From Limnephilus marmoratus (taxonomy: Eukaryota > Arthropoda > Insecta > Trichoptera > Limnephilidae): DNA of 64,000 bases. Where the stretch lies: assembly GCA_917880885.1 (NCBI GenBank), contig OU862918.1, positions 28,357,988-28,421,987 of the forward strand, written 5' to 3'. A model generated the notes under the pieces. That model was not told the DNA's origin, did no database searches, and was given only the letters and a program-made list of their open reading frames with translations. The position numbers and the translations under genes are program-made. Shown here piece by piece: positions 40,605-50,274 of this stretch. How positions within the stretch are numbered: position 1 is the first letter of the stretch; each line of letters starts with the position of its first letter.

Positions 40605-40790
40605 AAATATGAAATGAGAAATAGCGACACTAAAAAGAGACAAACAAACACCTACGTACATATATAAGATTTAGCCCGCGAGAGAATGGTTTAGAAAATA
40701 ATCGGCTTCGTAGCCTTCCACTTTTGTCTACTTTAGTTTTCTGAAGGCTTCATTTCTATCGCGTGTGAATTGCACATTCTGATTTTTTAT
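40605..40790 (-). repeat. Dispersed repeat, uninterrupted partner of 14440-14965
   Basis: On the minus strand: TGCAATTCACACGCGATAGA, AAAACTAAAGTAGACAAAAG, CATTCTCTCGCGGGCTAAAT, GTTTGTCTCTTTTTAGTGTC. It shows the empty site for the LINE tail at 14586-14921. Confidence 0.75.
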
Positions 40791-40974
40791 ATTAAATCAT
40801 TCACTCTAACGTTCTTATTTACATTATCTTCCTTTGAAACTATCTTTCTCTTCTTTTTGAATGCTTATTTATTTATTAAAGCCCTTTTTCGGAGCTTTTG
40901 CATTACATATGAATAGGAAGAAATATACAGTATTTACTGTACGTAACTAAACTGCCTCAGTAACAATCATCATT

Positions 40975-41225
40975 ATCATTACATAGTATAAAATGAAGTC
41001 GCTCAAAATGTATGTGCGCATGGATATTTTAAACTACGCAACGGTTTTTTATGCGTTTTTCACCAATAGATAGAGTGATTCAAGAGGAAGGTTTATATGT
41101 ATAATACATGCTTATTATAGTAGAGAAAAACAGAGAAATTCAAATATTCAATTCGATTTTATAAAGGTTGGGTAATGGCGTTGGGTTTCGTTAGCTATAG
41201 CAACGTGTGGCCGGGTCTGCTAGTA
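40975..41225 (-). mobile_element. FAM-D dispersed element
   Basis: On the minus strand: CTAGCAGACCCGGCCACACG, TTGCTATAGCTAACGAAACC, CTTCCTCTTGAATCACTC, TATCTATTGGTGAAAAACGC and TAGTTTAAAATATC. A complete but shorter body, missing the CAGCTGCCCGCTGCC block. Confidence 0.8.
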
Positions 41226-41380
41226 TTTTATATTTGTTTAAACGTAAACTGAAGATGTCCACTGACTTAGTATAATTCTTTCATTAGTATTCTTGATAAA
41301 GAGGAATATATATGGTAGTTAGTTGGAAACAAGCTATATTTGAATGATGAATTGCGGAAATTGCTACGCATTTCTTCAGA

Positions 41381-42262
41381 TTGATTCGCGGTTGGTTTGA
41401 AAACTCAGCTATCTTGGAGAGCATTCATTTCTATGTTCCCGATGGTTATCTTCGCCACCGACAGCATAGGCTGTTCTATCTTCTGGCCTGCAGGACTATC
41501 TTGCCAATGGTCATGCCGGTTGGGAGAGCAATCTTGCTGTTGAATAGAATTAATTCGGATATCGACATATTTAGCGTTAGTGAAGCTGCTTTTAAAAAGC
41601 AAGCTCTATTAATGCTTGTATAGTTTTTAGCCTACCATTTATGTTTAATGTAATACATACTGTTACAATTACCTTAGGGTCGTCGGGTATTTCCCCCCAA
41701 TCTCCCATTTACTTTTCTTTGAGGCATCACCGAGGAACCGGCTAAGGGGCGCGGAAGCTGAGTGTGGTTCACGACTAGACCGAACGCCATGCGCATTCTT
41801 GCTGGGACTGCCAATCGATTGGAGAGGACTCCCAACCGTTTGCCATGCCCTTATTACTTATCTACTGTGTCTTCCTCCCAAACAGGTGCTTGTAGGATAC
41901 GCTGGATACAATCACCCAGCGCTTGCCACCTCGTGGACTTTCACCAACCTGTCCCATTGTCTTGTCTATAATTTGTCATACTTACACATATTGTATCTGT
42001 ATTTCCCGCTAAGCACTTGCATACTGCTTGCTAACAACGTATGCAGGGACATTGGAGGTTTAGTTTCGTTTTCAAATGTAGAGTCGTTTTTACCAAAAAA
42101 ATTAGAGTCCTTGCAAGAGCCTTGAAGGGGTAACCATCTGTTACCTATACCAGGGCGGGTAAGTGGTGGGTCCTCCAATGTTACAATTGTATTTTAAAAA
42201 CACATTAAAATTTTAATTTTGTAATGTTTTTGAAAGAATAAATAATTTGAATTGAATTGACA
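41381..42262 (+). pseudogene. Probable LINE C-terminal fragment with long 3' UTR
   Basis: The 80-codon frame (41381-41623) ends HFYVPDGYLRHRQHRLFYLL, ACRTILPMVMPVGRAILLLN, then DIDIFSVSEAAFKK. The pattern (P)..LR.R.....CRT......P..R...LLN.....DIF..S...F is the usual last 60-80 residues of Jockey/R1-like LINE proteins. The long 3' UTR follows, and its 41990-42180 part is repeated at 35685-35900. It ends AAGAATAAATAATTTGAATT. The upstream RT is absent. The family match is inferred from the C-terminal pattern only. Confidence 0.6.
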
Positions 42263-42669
42263 ATCGGCTGGACGATTCTGATTGATGCAAAGTTCAAATA
42301 TCCAATAATTACTTTGATAAATCTAATAATCTGCCACGTAGATCGTCAAACGATACGTCTACCTTATTACGTGAACTGCGTAGTACGTGTCTTTCGCAGA
42401 ATCCTATAGCTTCTTGTAGGAAATAGAAGACGAGCCATGATCGCATCTGAGTTATGTGTTCGCCGCCGTCAGGCATTTAGCGGCGAGGGGTGGGTAGTTA
42501 GGGGTGCACACTCCCGGTCCTGAGGGTGTATTTAAATCCATACCAGCAATTTCCGATTACCAGGGGATGATATTTCAATTGGAGATATTATTTAGTCCAC
42601 TGTCAATGGCGAGGGTACAGTTATCATAAATTACCTGAATTCAGCTGTGAGAAATAACGAAGTAAATAA
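42263..42669. other. No recognisable feature
   Basis: Mixed-composition DNA with GGCGAGGGGTGGGTAGTTAG near 42482. No gene or repeat partner identified. Confidence 0.35.
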
Positions 42670-42699
42670 TGCTTTGTGTTGTTGTAATAAGCGTTTGGT

Positions 42700-42770
42700 T
42701 TTTACTTTTATGTGAATACCAACTACTCGAGACTGCCCGGAGACGGTCTATGGCATCCCCAATTATTCGG
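42700..42770 (-). repeat. SINE-B 3'-end fragment
   Basis: TACTTTTATGTGAATACCAA, CTGCCCGGAGACGGTCTATG and GCATCCCCAATTATTCGGG are the SINE-B tail reversed. It abuts the SINE-A at 42774. Confidence 0.65.
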
Positions 42771-42773
42771 GTA

Positions 42774-43026
42774 TTTTTTTTTTTACATGAGCTCCACCCA
42801 GGAGGCCGAGGAGAAAATCATTTCCCTCAGGGCCTGTGTAATCTTTGGGGATGCTGTGTGGAGGGCTTTTTTTTAGGAAAGGAAGGAGATGAGAGTTTAA
42901 GGGGTGGGTAGGAATCTGGGGCTCAGTGTGTCCTGGTCATCCCCCTCCAAGACCTAGACAAAGCTAACACCCCCGTGAACCCGGGCAACCCTGCTAAATC
43001 ACCAAATGTAGCGAACCACTTGGGTA
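42774..43026 (-). mobile_element. SINE-A, short form, 5'-truncated
   Basis: T-run, then the 3' stem GCTCCACCCAGGAGGCC..GGGCCTGTG, GGATGCTGTGTGGAGGG and AGGAATCTGGGGCTCAGTGT. It goes directly to CCAAGACCTAGACAAA and GTAGCGAACCACTTGGG, so it lacks the long-form block. It ends before the head. Confidence 0.85.
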
Positions 43027-43102
43027 TGTTGGAAGATTGAAAGGAGTGTGGAAGCGAAGGAGTAGCGTAAGATGAAAGTTGGTCGTACCTAAACTCTGTT
43101 AT

Positions 43103-43642
43103 GGAGGCGTCTACTAATATCTACAGGAATTCCAAAAACTGAAAAAATCGAACTAATATCTATGAGAACCAAAGTGTTGACGAATATCTACAGCTCAAAC
43201 TGTTGACTAATATCTATGAGAACCAAAGTGTTGACGAATATCTACAGCTCAAACTGCTGACTAATATCTATGAGAACCAAAGAGTTAACGAATATCTACA
43301 GCACTGGCAGAGGTTGGATTTGCAATTATGTATAGCATATTGGAATAACGTAATATTGCGTATGCAGTTTAAAACACTTAATTTATGTATGTATGTATGT
43401 AAAAATCCCTAATATCGGACTATTGAATACATTTAGCTGATTAGTCCAACCTACGCTCTGTAGATATTAGTTCAACCTACGCTCTGTAGATATTAGTCAA
43501 CACTAGGACCGTCATAGATATTCGTCCGACCTTGGCTCTGTAGATATTAGTCAACACTCTGAAGTTCGTAGATATTAGTTCAACATATGAGCTGTAGATA
43601 TTCGTCCGACATACATTCTGTAGATATTAGTATCTGAAGTCC
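43103..43642 (+). mobile_element. MITE-G copy 3: complete, with perfect 8-bp target duplication
   Basis: Ends are GGAGGCGTCTACTAATATC and GATATTAGTATCTGAAGTCC. TCTGTTAT flanks both sides (43095-43102 and 43643-43650). The left half has seven forward motifs: ACTAATATCTAC at 43113, then alternating ACTAATATCTATGAG and ACGAATATCTACAG at 43152, 43180, 43206, 43234, 43260 and 43288, so spacing alternates 28/26 bp. The right half has seven inverted motifs (TAGATATTAGT or TAGATATTCGT) at 43461, 43487, 43515, 43541, 43569, 43595 and 43621. The core of about 150 bp includes TGCAATTATGTATAGCATAT and TATGTATGTATGTA. The 70-codon frame at 43203 is the repeat read as protein (TNIYENQ...EYLQ). No transposase is present. 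Confidence 0.93.
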
Positions 43643-43650
43643 TCTGTTAT

Positions 43651-44043
43651 TATCTGGAAAAGGTGCAAATAACGAACAGTATTTTGCGTCCCGGCTTCGA
43701 ATGTATGTCTGCCGCCGCGCCGTAACCGCCGCACTATATACATATTCGTATTCAAGCAAAGCTACCATTGTAATTCGGTTTTGAATTCAAGAATTCGTCA
43801 AAAGATGTCGCCTATTCCTTCTGCAGCTCGCATGGGGACGTTTCCCTCCAGGTATAAGTACTACGAATTTGTTAACTTGAGTATCTTTTCGGATACGAAA
43901 GATTGACGGTAATAATAGTTGTGATACTTAAACTATTTGTGAATAATAGTAACAAGCGGCTATATATTCGATATGACGTCATTGCCTTTTCCGATTACTT
44001 TGTACCGGTGACTAGCTGTTGCTGGATTACAATGAATCCGAAG
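43651..44043. other. No recognisable feature
   Basis: Mixed-composition DNA with no gene-like frame. Confidence 0.35.
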
Positions 44044-44167
44044 AACGGGCTATTTTTAGAACCAGTTTCTATCGGATTTATAAAATGGTCACCAACACTA
44101 ACTGGGCGAAGCCAAACCAAAAGCCGCCCGCAGGACCTAGTAGCAAAAACCTGCGGAGCAGGTTTTA
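44044..44167 (+). repeat. Dispersed repeat, partner of 1-116
   Basis: See 1-116. Here it contains the extra CACTAA (ACCAACACTAACTGGGCG) and continues into CTTCTATTCCCGCTG, beyond the match. Confidence 0.6.
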
Positions 44168-44335
44168 ACTGCTGGTTTCATATTATTTTGCTTCTATTCC
44201 CGCTGTAGGACTAAAAAGTTTTATCTGGTTTATACTTTCATAACATCTTTCTAATATAAAGTTAAAATTAACAGTTAAATTAATGGCAGAAGTTTTGTTT
44301 TTAATTCTAACAATTATAATATTTTTTGCCCGCTC

Positions 44336-44413
44336 ATTGTGTGGCGGGCCGGATTTGATAGAGGTAGACCTTTTTACGTCTTCAGTTGGACGCTCTCGAC
44401 CCATCGCACTGCA
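44336..44413 (+). mobile_element. SINE-A (outer, long form), left part
   Basis: TTGTGTGGCGGGCCGGATTT, GATAGAGGTAGACCTTTTTA and CTCTCGACCCATCGCACTGC belong to the long-form block. It is interrupted at 44413 by a younger SINE-A and resumes at 44712. Confidence 0.85.
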
Positions 44414-44711
44414 TTTAACATTTGGGAGGCGGGAAAACAAACACCTCTGCCACAGGTCACCCCAAGTGGTTCGCTACGTTTGGTGATTTAGCAGGGGTGC
44501 CCGGGTTCACGGGGTGAGGTTTGTCTAGGTCTTGGAGACACTGAACCCCAGATTCCTACCCACCCCTTAAACCCTTTTCCTTCCCATAACTCTCCTCTCC
44601 TTCCTTTCCTCAAAAAAAACCCTCCACACAGCATCCTCAAAGATGACGTAGGCCCTGAGGGAAATTATTTTCCTCAGGGCCTCCTGTGTGGAGCTGATGT
44701 AAAAAAAAACT
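44414..44711 (+). mobile_element. SINE-A, short form, nested, with 21-bp target duplication
   Basis: It starts TTTAACATTTGGGAGGCGGG, lacks a few head bases (GGTACCGCCG), then carries ACCTCTGCCACAGGTCACCC, GTGATTTAGCAGGGGTGCCC, the direct junction of TAGGTCTTGGA to GACACTGAACC, and the intact 3' double stem plus A9. A 21-bp duplication (44393-44413 and 44712-44732, CTCTCGACCC...GCACTGCA) flanks it exactly, the signature of LINE-type target-primed insertion. Confidence 0.95.
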
Positions 44712-44855
44712 CTCTCGACCCATCGCACTGCAGTGAGCGTCATAACCTGATCCCCAGATTCCTACCCACCTCTCATATCTTTTTCATTCCCAAATCATTT
44801 TCTCGTTCCTTTCCAAGAACTCTCCACACAGCAACTCCAAAGATGACATGGATAT
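44712..44855 (+). mobile_element. SINE-A (outer, long form), right part
   Basis: It continues the interrupted copy: CATAACCTGATCCCCAGATT, CATATCTTTTTCATTCCCAA, CTCTCCACACAGCAACTCCA and AAGATGACATGG. It stops before the inner stem. Confidence 0.85.
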
Positions 44856-44948
44856 AATATTTAAAAAAATTCCAGATACCAATAAGAGCCAAGCACTTAG
44901 TAAAAACTACTACGTAGTACCTACGCACCTTCTGACTTCCATCATAAG

Positions 44949-45660
44949 AGCGTTTAACCAGCCAGCGGACGAAAATCCACATTTCGTCGAAAGTTGTTCT
45001 TCCGATCGTGCAGAGCGGTTACAATGAGAAAGATTAATTATTCTCCGTACCAGCTTTTTTAAATTATAACTCAATATCGAATTTATTTCAATCCAAATTA
45101 GCTTTAATTTATACCTTCATCCAAAAATGCTGAAAGGCGTGATGATAAAACTATTAAAATAGTGTACTTTTTGTAGTTATTTTTTGATTATAAGTATTTA
45201 TCATTTTTCAATAATGTCTAAATTTAATAAGAATGTTAAAAAAATCTGAAATATATTAGTTTGTAAGTGCGCAAATAAATACACAAATGGACCAATTTTG
45301 GTCAAGAAACACATGTACGTACATATTTTTTAATGATTTTATTGAAACTAAAATTAAAATTCTAATACATAACTCTGCTAGATAATGTATTGATTTATTT
45401 TACTGCATGATTACATTATTTGAAATGGGTGTAATATAATACAAAAACTTTTTTGAAAATTTAACAAATCTGCCAACGACCTATGGAATAACCTTATTAT
45501 TCTAAAAATTAAAAAAAATTCTAAAAATTTATTACATAACTTGACTAGATAAAAGAACAATTTTTCAAAATCCATTTATAATTTTTTGTGGAAAAGAGTC
45601 AATACGTCTAAAAACTTTTTTGAAAATGACGTATTTCCGGCTTTCTCTGGTAATGCCCTC
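44949..45660 (-). mobile_element. Element-T copy 1 (712 bp)
   Basis: In minus orientation it begins GAGGGCATTACCAGAGAAAG and ends CTGGCTGGTTAAACGCTC. The ends form an imperfect inverted repeat (GAG.G..T.ACCAG). ATAA (TTAT on the other strand) flanks both sides (44945-44948 and 45661-45664). The A+T-rich interior carries no ORF above 70 codons. Shared words include GGTTATTCCATAGGTCGTTG and TATGTACGTACATGTGTTTC. Collinear with 51946-52657 and 57583-58296. Confidence 0.9.
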
Positions 45661-46282
45661 ATAATACATTATTTAAGAATTGGTAGTAGATTTTCAGGCG
45701 AAGTTTCTCTCTTGAAAACAATTTCTTCTCATATTTACGTGTTGCAGTTGTTGTAGAACCAACCCATCATAAAGTGCCTCGTGTGTCAGTTTTAGTAACC
45801 TCTCAACCCACTTCCTCGTACGTCCTCTTTATGACTTTATGCCACCGCTGAAGAGATAGTGCACCATTTCTTTTCTTCTGTGATGCCACCGAACTACCCT
45901 CTTCTCGTTAACATCTTATAAGATCCCCCCCATCCCCCATGGCTTGAGATATTACCTTACGTTCTTACCTAACATACAAATTTGTTCATTCAAAAATACT
46001 AAAATCGCGTTTAAAAAATGGGAGGGTGGGGGTAGGAGAGTTAAAATTTAGGGTTGTAGGTATTTTTCGAAGCCAAATAAAAAATACCAAAAAAAATTGT
46101 CAAAAAAATAGATTTTTTTTTACTGGATAGGGACATCCTAATCACCTAGCGGTATGAAATAAAATTTAAAACCTATTCTCATACTTACCAAATATACATA
46201 AAAAAAATCATAAAAATCGGTCAAGCCGTTTCGGTCCAGTGCGACCACAAACACCGTGACACGAGATTTTTATACATAAGAC
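45661..46282 (+). other. Unassigned, ending in a possible retroelement tail
   Basis: From about 46190 the sequence AAAAATCGGTCAAGCCGTTTCGG (quoted in part as ATCGGTCAAGCCGTTTCGG) and TGACACGAGATTTTTATACA resembles the tail common to FAM-C-like insect repeats. It runs directly into the FAM-D head at 46283. Confidence 0.4.
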
Positions 46283-46805
46283 TAGCAGACCCGGCCACAC
46301 GTTGCTGTGGCTAACGAAACACAACGCTATTACCCAATCTTTATAAAATCCACACCACTCGCTTGCCAGCTGCCCGCTGCCCGCTGCCTGAATTGAACAT
46401 TTGAATTTATCGGCTTTTCTCTACTATAATAAGCATGGATTATACACATATAAACTAATTAACTCGCCACTAATTATACAATGCTTGCAATGCAACACTG
46501 GATATTTGAAAAGGGAAAATCAAATACCTACTTACTCTAGGACATCTATTTTCCAATTTCTTCCGTAGAACGAATTTCAAAAGTGACTATAGTACGGTCC
46601 GCCAGCCGTTTTAAATCGCACAAAAATATGTTTTCTTTGAATTTCTCGCCTTTTCTCTAATATAATTTACATGTATTATACATATAAAAATTCTTCTTCA
46701 ATCTCTCTATCTATTGGTGAAAACCGTGTGAAAATCCGTTGCGTAGTTTAAAAGATTAACGCGCACATACATTTTGAGCGACTTCATTTTATACTCATAT
46801 ATAAG
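46283..46805 (+). mobile_element. FAM-D element, compound copy (empty site for the 26.8-kb insertion)
   Basis: ACTAGCAGACCCGGCCACAC, TGCTGTGGCTAACGAAACAC, CAGCTGCCCGCTGCCCGCTG, then a switch at about 46470 to the second body (CTATTTTCCAATTTCTTCCG, AGTGACTATAGTACGGTCCG) and GGTGAAAACCGTGTGAAAAT. It shows the same two-module layout as 26309-27000. Confidence 0.85.
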
Positions 46806-46807
46806 AT

Positions 46808-46830
46808 ATAAGAAGAAGAAGAAGAAGATT
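46808..46830 (+). repeat. (GAA)n microsatellite
   Basis: Seven GAA units, preceded by ATAAGATATAA. Confidence 0.8.
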
Positions 46831-47149
46831 ATTCGAAAACTCACCTTGTGGCGTCATTTTAATTAAATGAAAACGAATCACTGTATTTACACCACTTATT
46901 TAAACAAAATTATCAACATGAAACAAAACTGCACTCGAATTTTAAAAATTTATTTTAGTGTTATTAATAAAAAAATCCTCAAATAACAGGAAAAACGTAA
47001 TACGTATTATTGACAACTGATAAAATTCTTTGGCTATGTGCCCAGAGGAGATTGTGGGTTCACATATAGCGAGGGCAGACATGATTTATTGAACGGGTTG
47101 TGCTTATATTATGCCAAAATATGTCGAAATAAACTTTGTTTGAAATGGA
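46831..47149. other. No recognisable feature
   Basis: A+T-rich DNA, no gene. Confidence 0.35.
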
Positions 47150-47612
47150 AATTTGCGGTGTTTAGTGACCCGATCTGAATAGCCAGGTTCTTTGCTAAAC
47201 ATTTGGGATGGGGTACGGAGGGTAAGGGTATCATTTATTGGATAGATAAAACTTCTACCATAGGTCACCCCGAGTGGTTCGCTACGTTTGGTAAGATTAG
47301 TGCTCAGGTTAATGGGGTGACATTTGTCCAGGTTTTAACCGTGTGGCGGACCGAATCGGGACATCGTTGAGGGAGAATCCTAGACTCCTCCAGTCATACT
47401 TTCTCGATCCATCGCCTTTCACCGGCAATGGAAGGGATGGATTCAAACATCCATCACACGGAACACTCTGATCCCTAGATTTCTACACAACTCTCATATC
47501 TTTCTTCTTGCCAGAACCTCCTCTCATTTTTTTCCTTAAAAGACCAACAGAGTCCCCAAAGATGATAAATTCTTAGGCCCTGGGGAAAATTATTTTCCAT
47601 TAAATATAACAA
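47150..47612 (+). mobile_element. SINE-B scrap followed by a worn long-form SINE-A
   Basis: 47155-47205 (GTTTAGTGACCCGATCTGAA, TAGCCAGGTTCTTTG) is SINE-B mid-section. From about 47228 SINE-A runs: ATCATTTATTGGATAGA, CCATAGGTCACCCCGAGTGG, GTGGCGGACCGAATCGGGAC, GATCCATCGCCTTTCACCGG, then a 3' stem cut after GGCCCTGGGGAAAATTATTT. No poly(A) remains. Confidence 0.8.
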
Positions 47613-47716
47613 AACCTTTATATTTCCCATTTTATTTTCTTCCCTACTCCATTCACCTATAAAATAACAAATATGTACCAAATAGGGATGCCACAGTCGC
47701 ACTCTGTACCTTTTTG

Positions 47717-47717
<1 letters not shown>

Positions 47718-47754
<37 letters not shown>
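47718..47754 (+). repeat. (AT)n microsatellite
   Basis: About 17 uninterrupted AT units. Confidence 0.95.
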
Positions 47755-47756
<2 letters not shown>

Positions 47757-48340
47757 CTTTTTTATTTTATTTTACTTTATTTGGGAAACAAACAGTTGTA
47801 CATATTTTATTAAATAATTACATTTGACAAATTTGCATGAACCAGTGAAGTTTCCACATTTGACATTACGTATGACATTTCACTTTTCTTATTTTCGACC
47901 TCGTTCCTCCTATTCTGTCGTGTCCTAATAACTTTCCCAAAATTGGAAGTAGTACCATAGTTCTACCGACTGCCGTCGGTTTAGACACAAATTTAGAAAA
48001 ATGTGTAAATATGCAAAAGATGTACAAGCCGAACAGGAAAATGGCTGGCGAGAAAGTCCCAAAGAATGAAATATTCAGACGGATTGATGTCGTTTTGGAA
48101 ATGAGTTCTATTTGAGTAAGTCGTATATTGGGGCGGAATTATTATTTAGTTTCGATAGTTAACAGTACCCCTAACACATTCGTTGTCCCGTATTAGCAAA
48201 GTTGTGCACCTATGTTTTAAAATAATAGTACCGATTCAGCAACTAGCTCATAGTTAATGAATGAGAGACACATGAGGTTTAGCAATATAGTGGAAATAAT
48301 GATTGGGGAAGAGGGAAATTAATCTCAACTGTCACGGTAT
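47755..48340. other. No recognisable feature
   Basis: A+T-rich DNA without gene-like frames or repeat partners. Confidence 0.35.
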
Positions 48341-48344
48341 AAAA

Positions 48345-48412
48345 AAATAGAAAATATACCGATATACCGATATAAATAGAGTTATACCGATATACCGATA
48401 AAAATAGAGTTT
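48345..48412 (+). repeat. Short tandem repeat of TATACCGATATACCGATA
   Basis: TATACCGATATACCGATA then AAATAGAGTT occurs twice, with an A-rich leader. It resembles the subterminal words of TATCGAT-type TIR elements, but no paired end was found. Confidence 0.7.
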
Positions 48413-48754
48413 ATATCAAATAAGATGTCATTTCTGGCCTCTGCCATTGACTAAACACTCCACCACACCTCCCAGAGGTACATGCAGTCTTCAAAGCAGA
48501 CTCTCTAAAAGCCTTAAATATGCAGACATTTCTATTTGCACTTCGACCTCTGGGTTCATCCAAGCAAGAATCTTATTATACATTAATTACGTGAGCAGTT
48601 TTTCTTCCAATCTAGAACCCCCTGGTGAGATAAATTTGGGCCACTTCGTATGTTCTTTACAAGTAACGTGAGAATTTTGCTGGACCCCCCACCTTTTAAG
48701 CTCACGTAATTAATGTATTCTCGATTACCATTCTGCTACATACGTAAAAAGATT
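48413..48754. other. No recognisable feature
   Basis: A 74-codon frame at 48447-48671 has no family motif. A 17-bp inverted pair, ATTAATTACGTGAGC (48580) and GCTCACGTAATTAAT (48700), bounds a 100-bp segment. Confidence 0.4.
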
Positions 48755-49118
48755 TTTTACCATTTATTGGATAACCAACGCCTCTGCAATTGGTGACCCC
48801 AAATGGTTCACTACGTGGGTGCCCGGATTACTGTGTGGCGGGCCGGATCGAGATAGACTGGTCGAGGAAGGATTTTTGACCTCTCCAACTGAACTCTCGA
48901 CCTTGCATTGGAGTTGGAAGATTTAATTTATATGTCTGTCCCTCTTGGACACACTGACTTCCAGATTCACCCATCCCTCGTACCTTTTTCCTTCCCAGAA
49001 CTTCCTCTCCTTCCTTTCCATAAAAATACTCTACACACAGCATACCCTAAGGTGGCACAAGCACCGAGGGATATTATTTTCCTCGGGGCCACCTGTGTGG
49101 AGCTAATGTAAAAAAAAA
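48755..49118 (+). mobile_element. SINE-A, long form, with a compensatory stem change
   Basis: CCATTTATTGGATAACCAAC, GACCCCAAATGGTTCACTAC, TGTGGCGGGCCGGATCGAGA, then the 3' module. The inner stem reads CACCGAGGG...CCTCGGGGCC, whereas the family has CCTGAGG...CCTCAGG. The T to C and A to G changes restore pairing. It ends GAGCTAATGTAAAAAAAA, tail to tail with the next, inverted SINE-A. Confidence 0.9.
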
Positions 49119-49121
49119 TAT

Positions 49122-49707
49122 TTTTTTTTACATGAACTTCACACAGGAGGCTCTGGGGAAAATAATTTCCCACAGGGCCTGTGTCATCTTTGGGGATGCT
49201 GTGTGGAGGTTTTTTCTTAAGGAAACGAAGGAGAGGAGAGTTCTGGGAAGGAAAAGGGTTTAAGGGGTGGGTAGGTGTATTGTCCGTCTGAGCCAGTTGT
49301 GGCAGAGCTAATCCAGATGCGGACTTACAGATGTGGAAGACGAAGTATAATAGTGGGTAGTACACTAAATGAAGAGCGTAACAGTATTATGTACTAGTAT
49401 TTATTAGGGAGCTGCCTAAAGCCAAAAGAGGACGAATCTCGCACGCATCGCCTTATATAGATTCACGCAAGCATGCTATATCGCTTGCACTCATACAATT
49501 CACACAGACATTACAGTAGGAATCTGGGGTTCAGTGTGTCCTGGTCATCCGCCTGCAAGACCTAGACAAACCTCACCCATGAACCCGGGCACCCCTGCTA
49601 AATCACCAAACGTAGCGAACCACTTGGGGTGACCTATGGCAAAGGTGTTGGTTATCCAATAAAGGTTCCCGGGACGACGGTACCCATTCCCGCCTCCCAA
49701 ATTGTAA
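49122..49707 (-). mobile_element. SINE-A, short form, carrying a solo LTR
   Basis: On the minus strand: head AATTTGGGAGGCGGGAATGG at 49707, GGTACCGTCGTCCCGGGAAC, ATAGGTCACCCCAAGTGG, GCACCCCTGC inverted, CTAGGTCTTGCAGGCGGATG, then 240 bp of LTR insertion (49276-49515). The SINE resumes at CCTACCCACCCCTTAAACCC and ends with the 3' stem. The poly(A) is the T-run at 49122-49130. Confidence 0.9.
49276..49515. mobile_element. Solo LTR of an LTR retrotransposon (240 bp)
   Basis: The segment begins TGTATTGTCCGTCTG and ends CACACAGACATTACA, i.e. TG...CA with short inverted termini (TGTAWTGTCYGT). GTAGG flanks it on both sides (49271-49275 and 49516-49520), a 5-bp duplication as in Ty3 and Bel/Pao elements. 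CCTTATATAGATTC could be a TATA box. No internal region or second LTR is nearby, so it arose by LTR-LTR recombination. The family is not identifiable from the LTR alone. Confidence 0.85.
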
Positions 49708-50274
49708 TACTATGAATATCCTATCTATACGCTGGATATGATACACGCATTTTGTGTGTGATATCGTTACACCGAACCCTTTGTCTAAAAATGTGTTCAG
49801 AACGCCACGTCGTTGTATAACAGGGTACGTTATACCTTATTTAATTACAATACATCCTGTTCTTTATCAGACATGCGAATCGTTTCCCTCCCTTTCCCAA
49901 TCCCCTCTTCAGGTCTTCCGGGGAGTGAAGGGTGTCGAGGGAGTCTAGGGATGAAGGGTTGGGAGGCCAGGGTGGCTGTCATGGAGACTGCATCCCCGTT
50001 GGTAGCCATGGCAACGGATGCACCCCCCACCCGGCCAGCCCGATCCGGGGGAGGGGGATAAATATGTTGCCAAGGAAAATGAGAAATGGCGCGGCCATGA
50101 TCATATTAATTTCACGACTTTATTCTGTCTTCCAGTATTGGGATGGCTACCAAGTGAGCTTCCATGCTATTTGACGTACGATGGATTCACGTGATGCATC
50201 AGTCGAAGTATAACGTACTGAATTTCTTTTGTTTTATGTAAAGTGAATTTATTTGAAAATGTTTCTTTCCAACC
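49708..50274. other. Unassigned, with a G/C-richer patch
   Basis: At about 49985-50065 a less A+T-rich patch holds GTTGGTAGCCATGGCAACGG, similar to the RFX X-box palindrome, and GATCCGGGGGAGGGGGATA. Overlapping frames across it have no family motifs. It may be part of a mobile element. Confidence 0.35.

Noticed and set aside
43203..43412. 70-codon frame with repeated TNIYENQ..EYLQ
   Set aside because: MITE-G subterminal repeats read as protein.
43103..43642. Regular repeats as a CRISPR array
   Set aside because: The spacers are themselves repeated, the motifs invert at the centre, the unit has a target duplication, and the genome is eukaryotic.
49985..50065. RFX X-box-like palindrome as a ciliary-gene promoter
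   Set aside because: One short motif without a gene or transcription evidence; equally likely part of a repeat.
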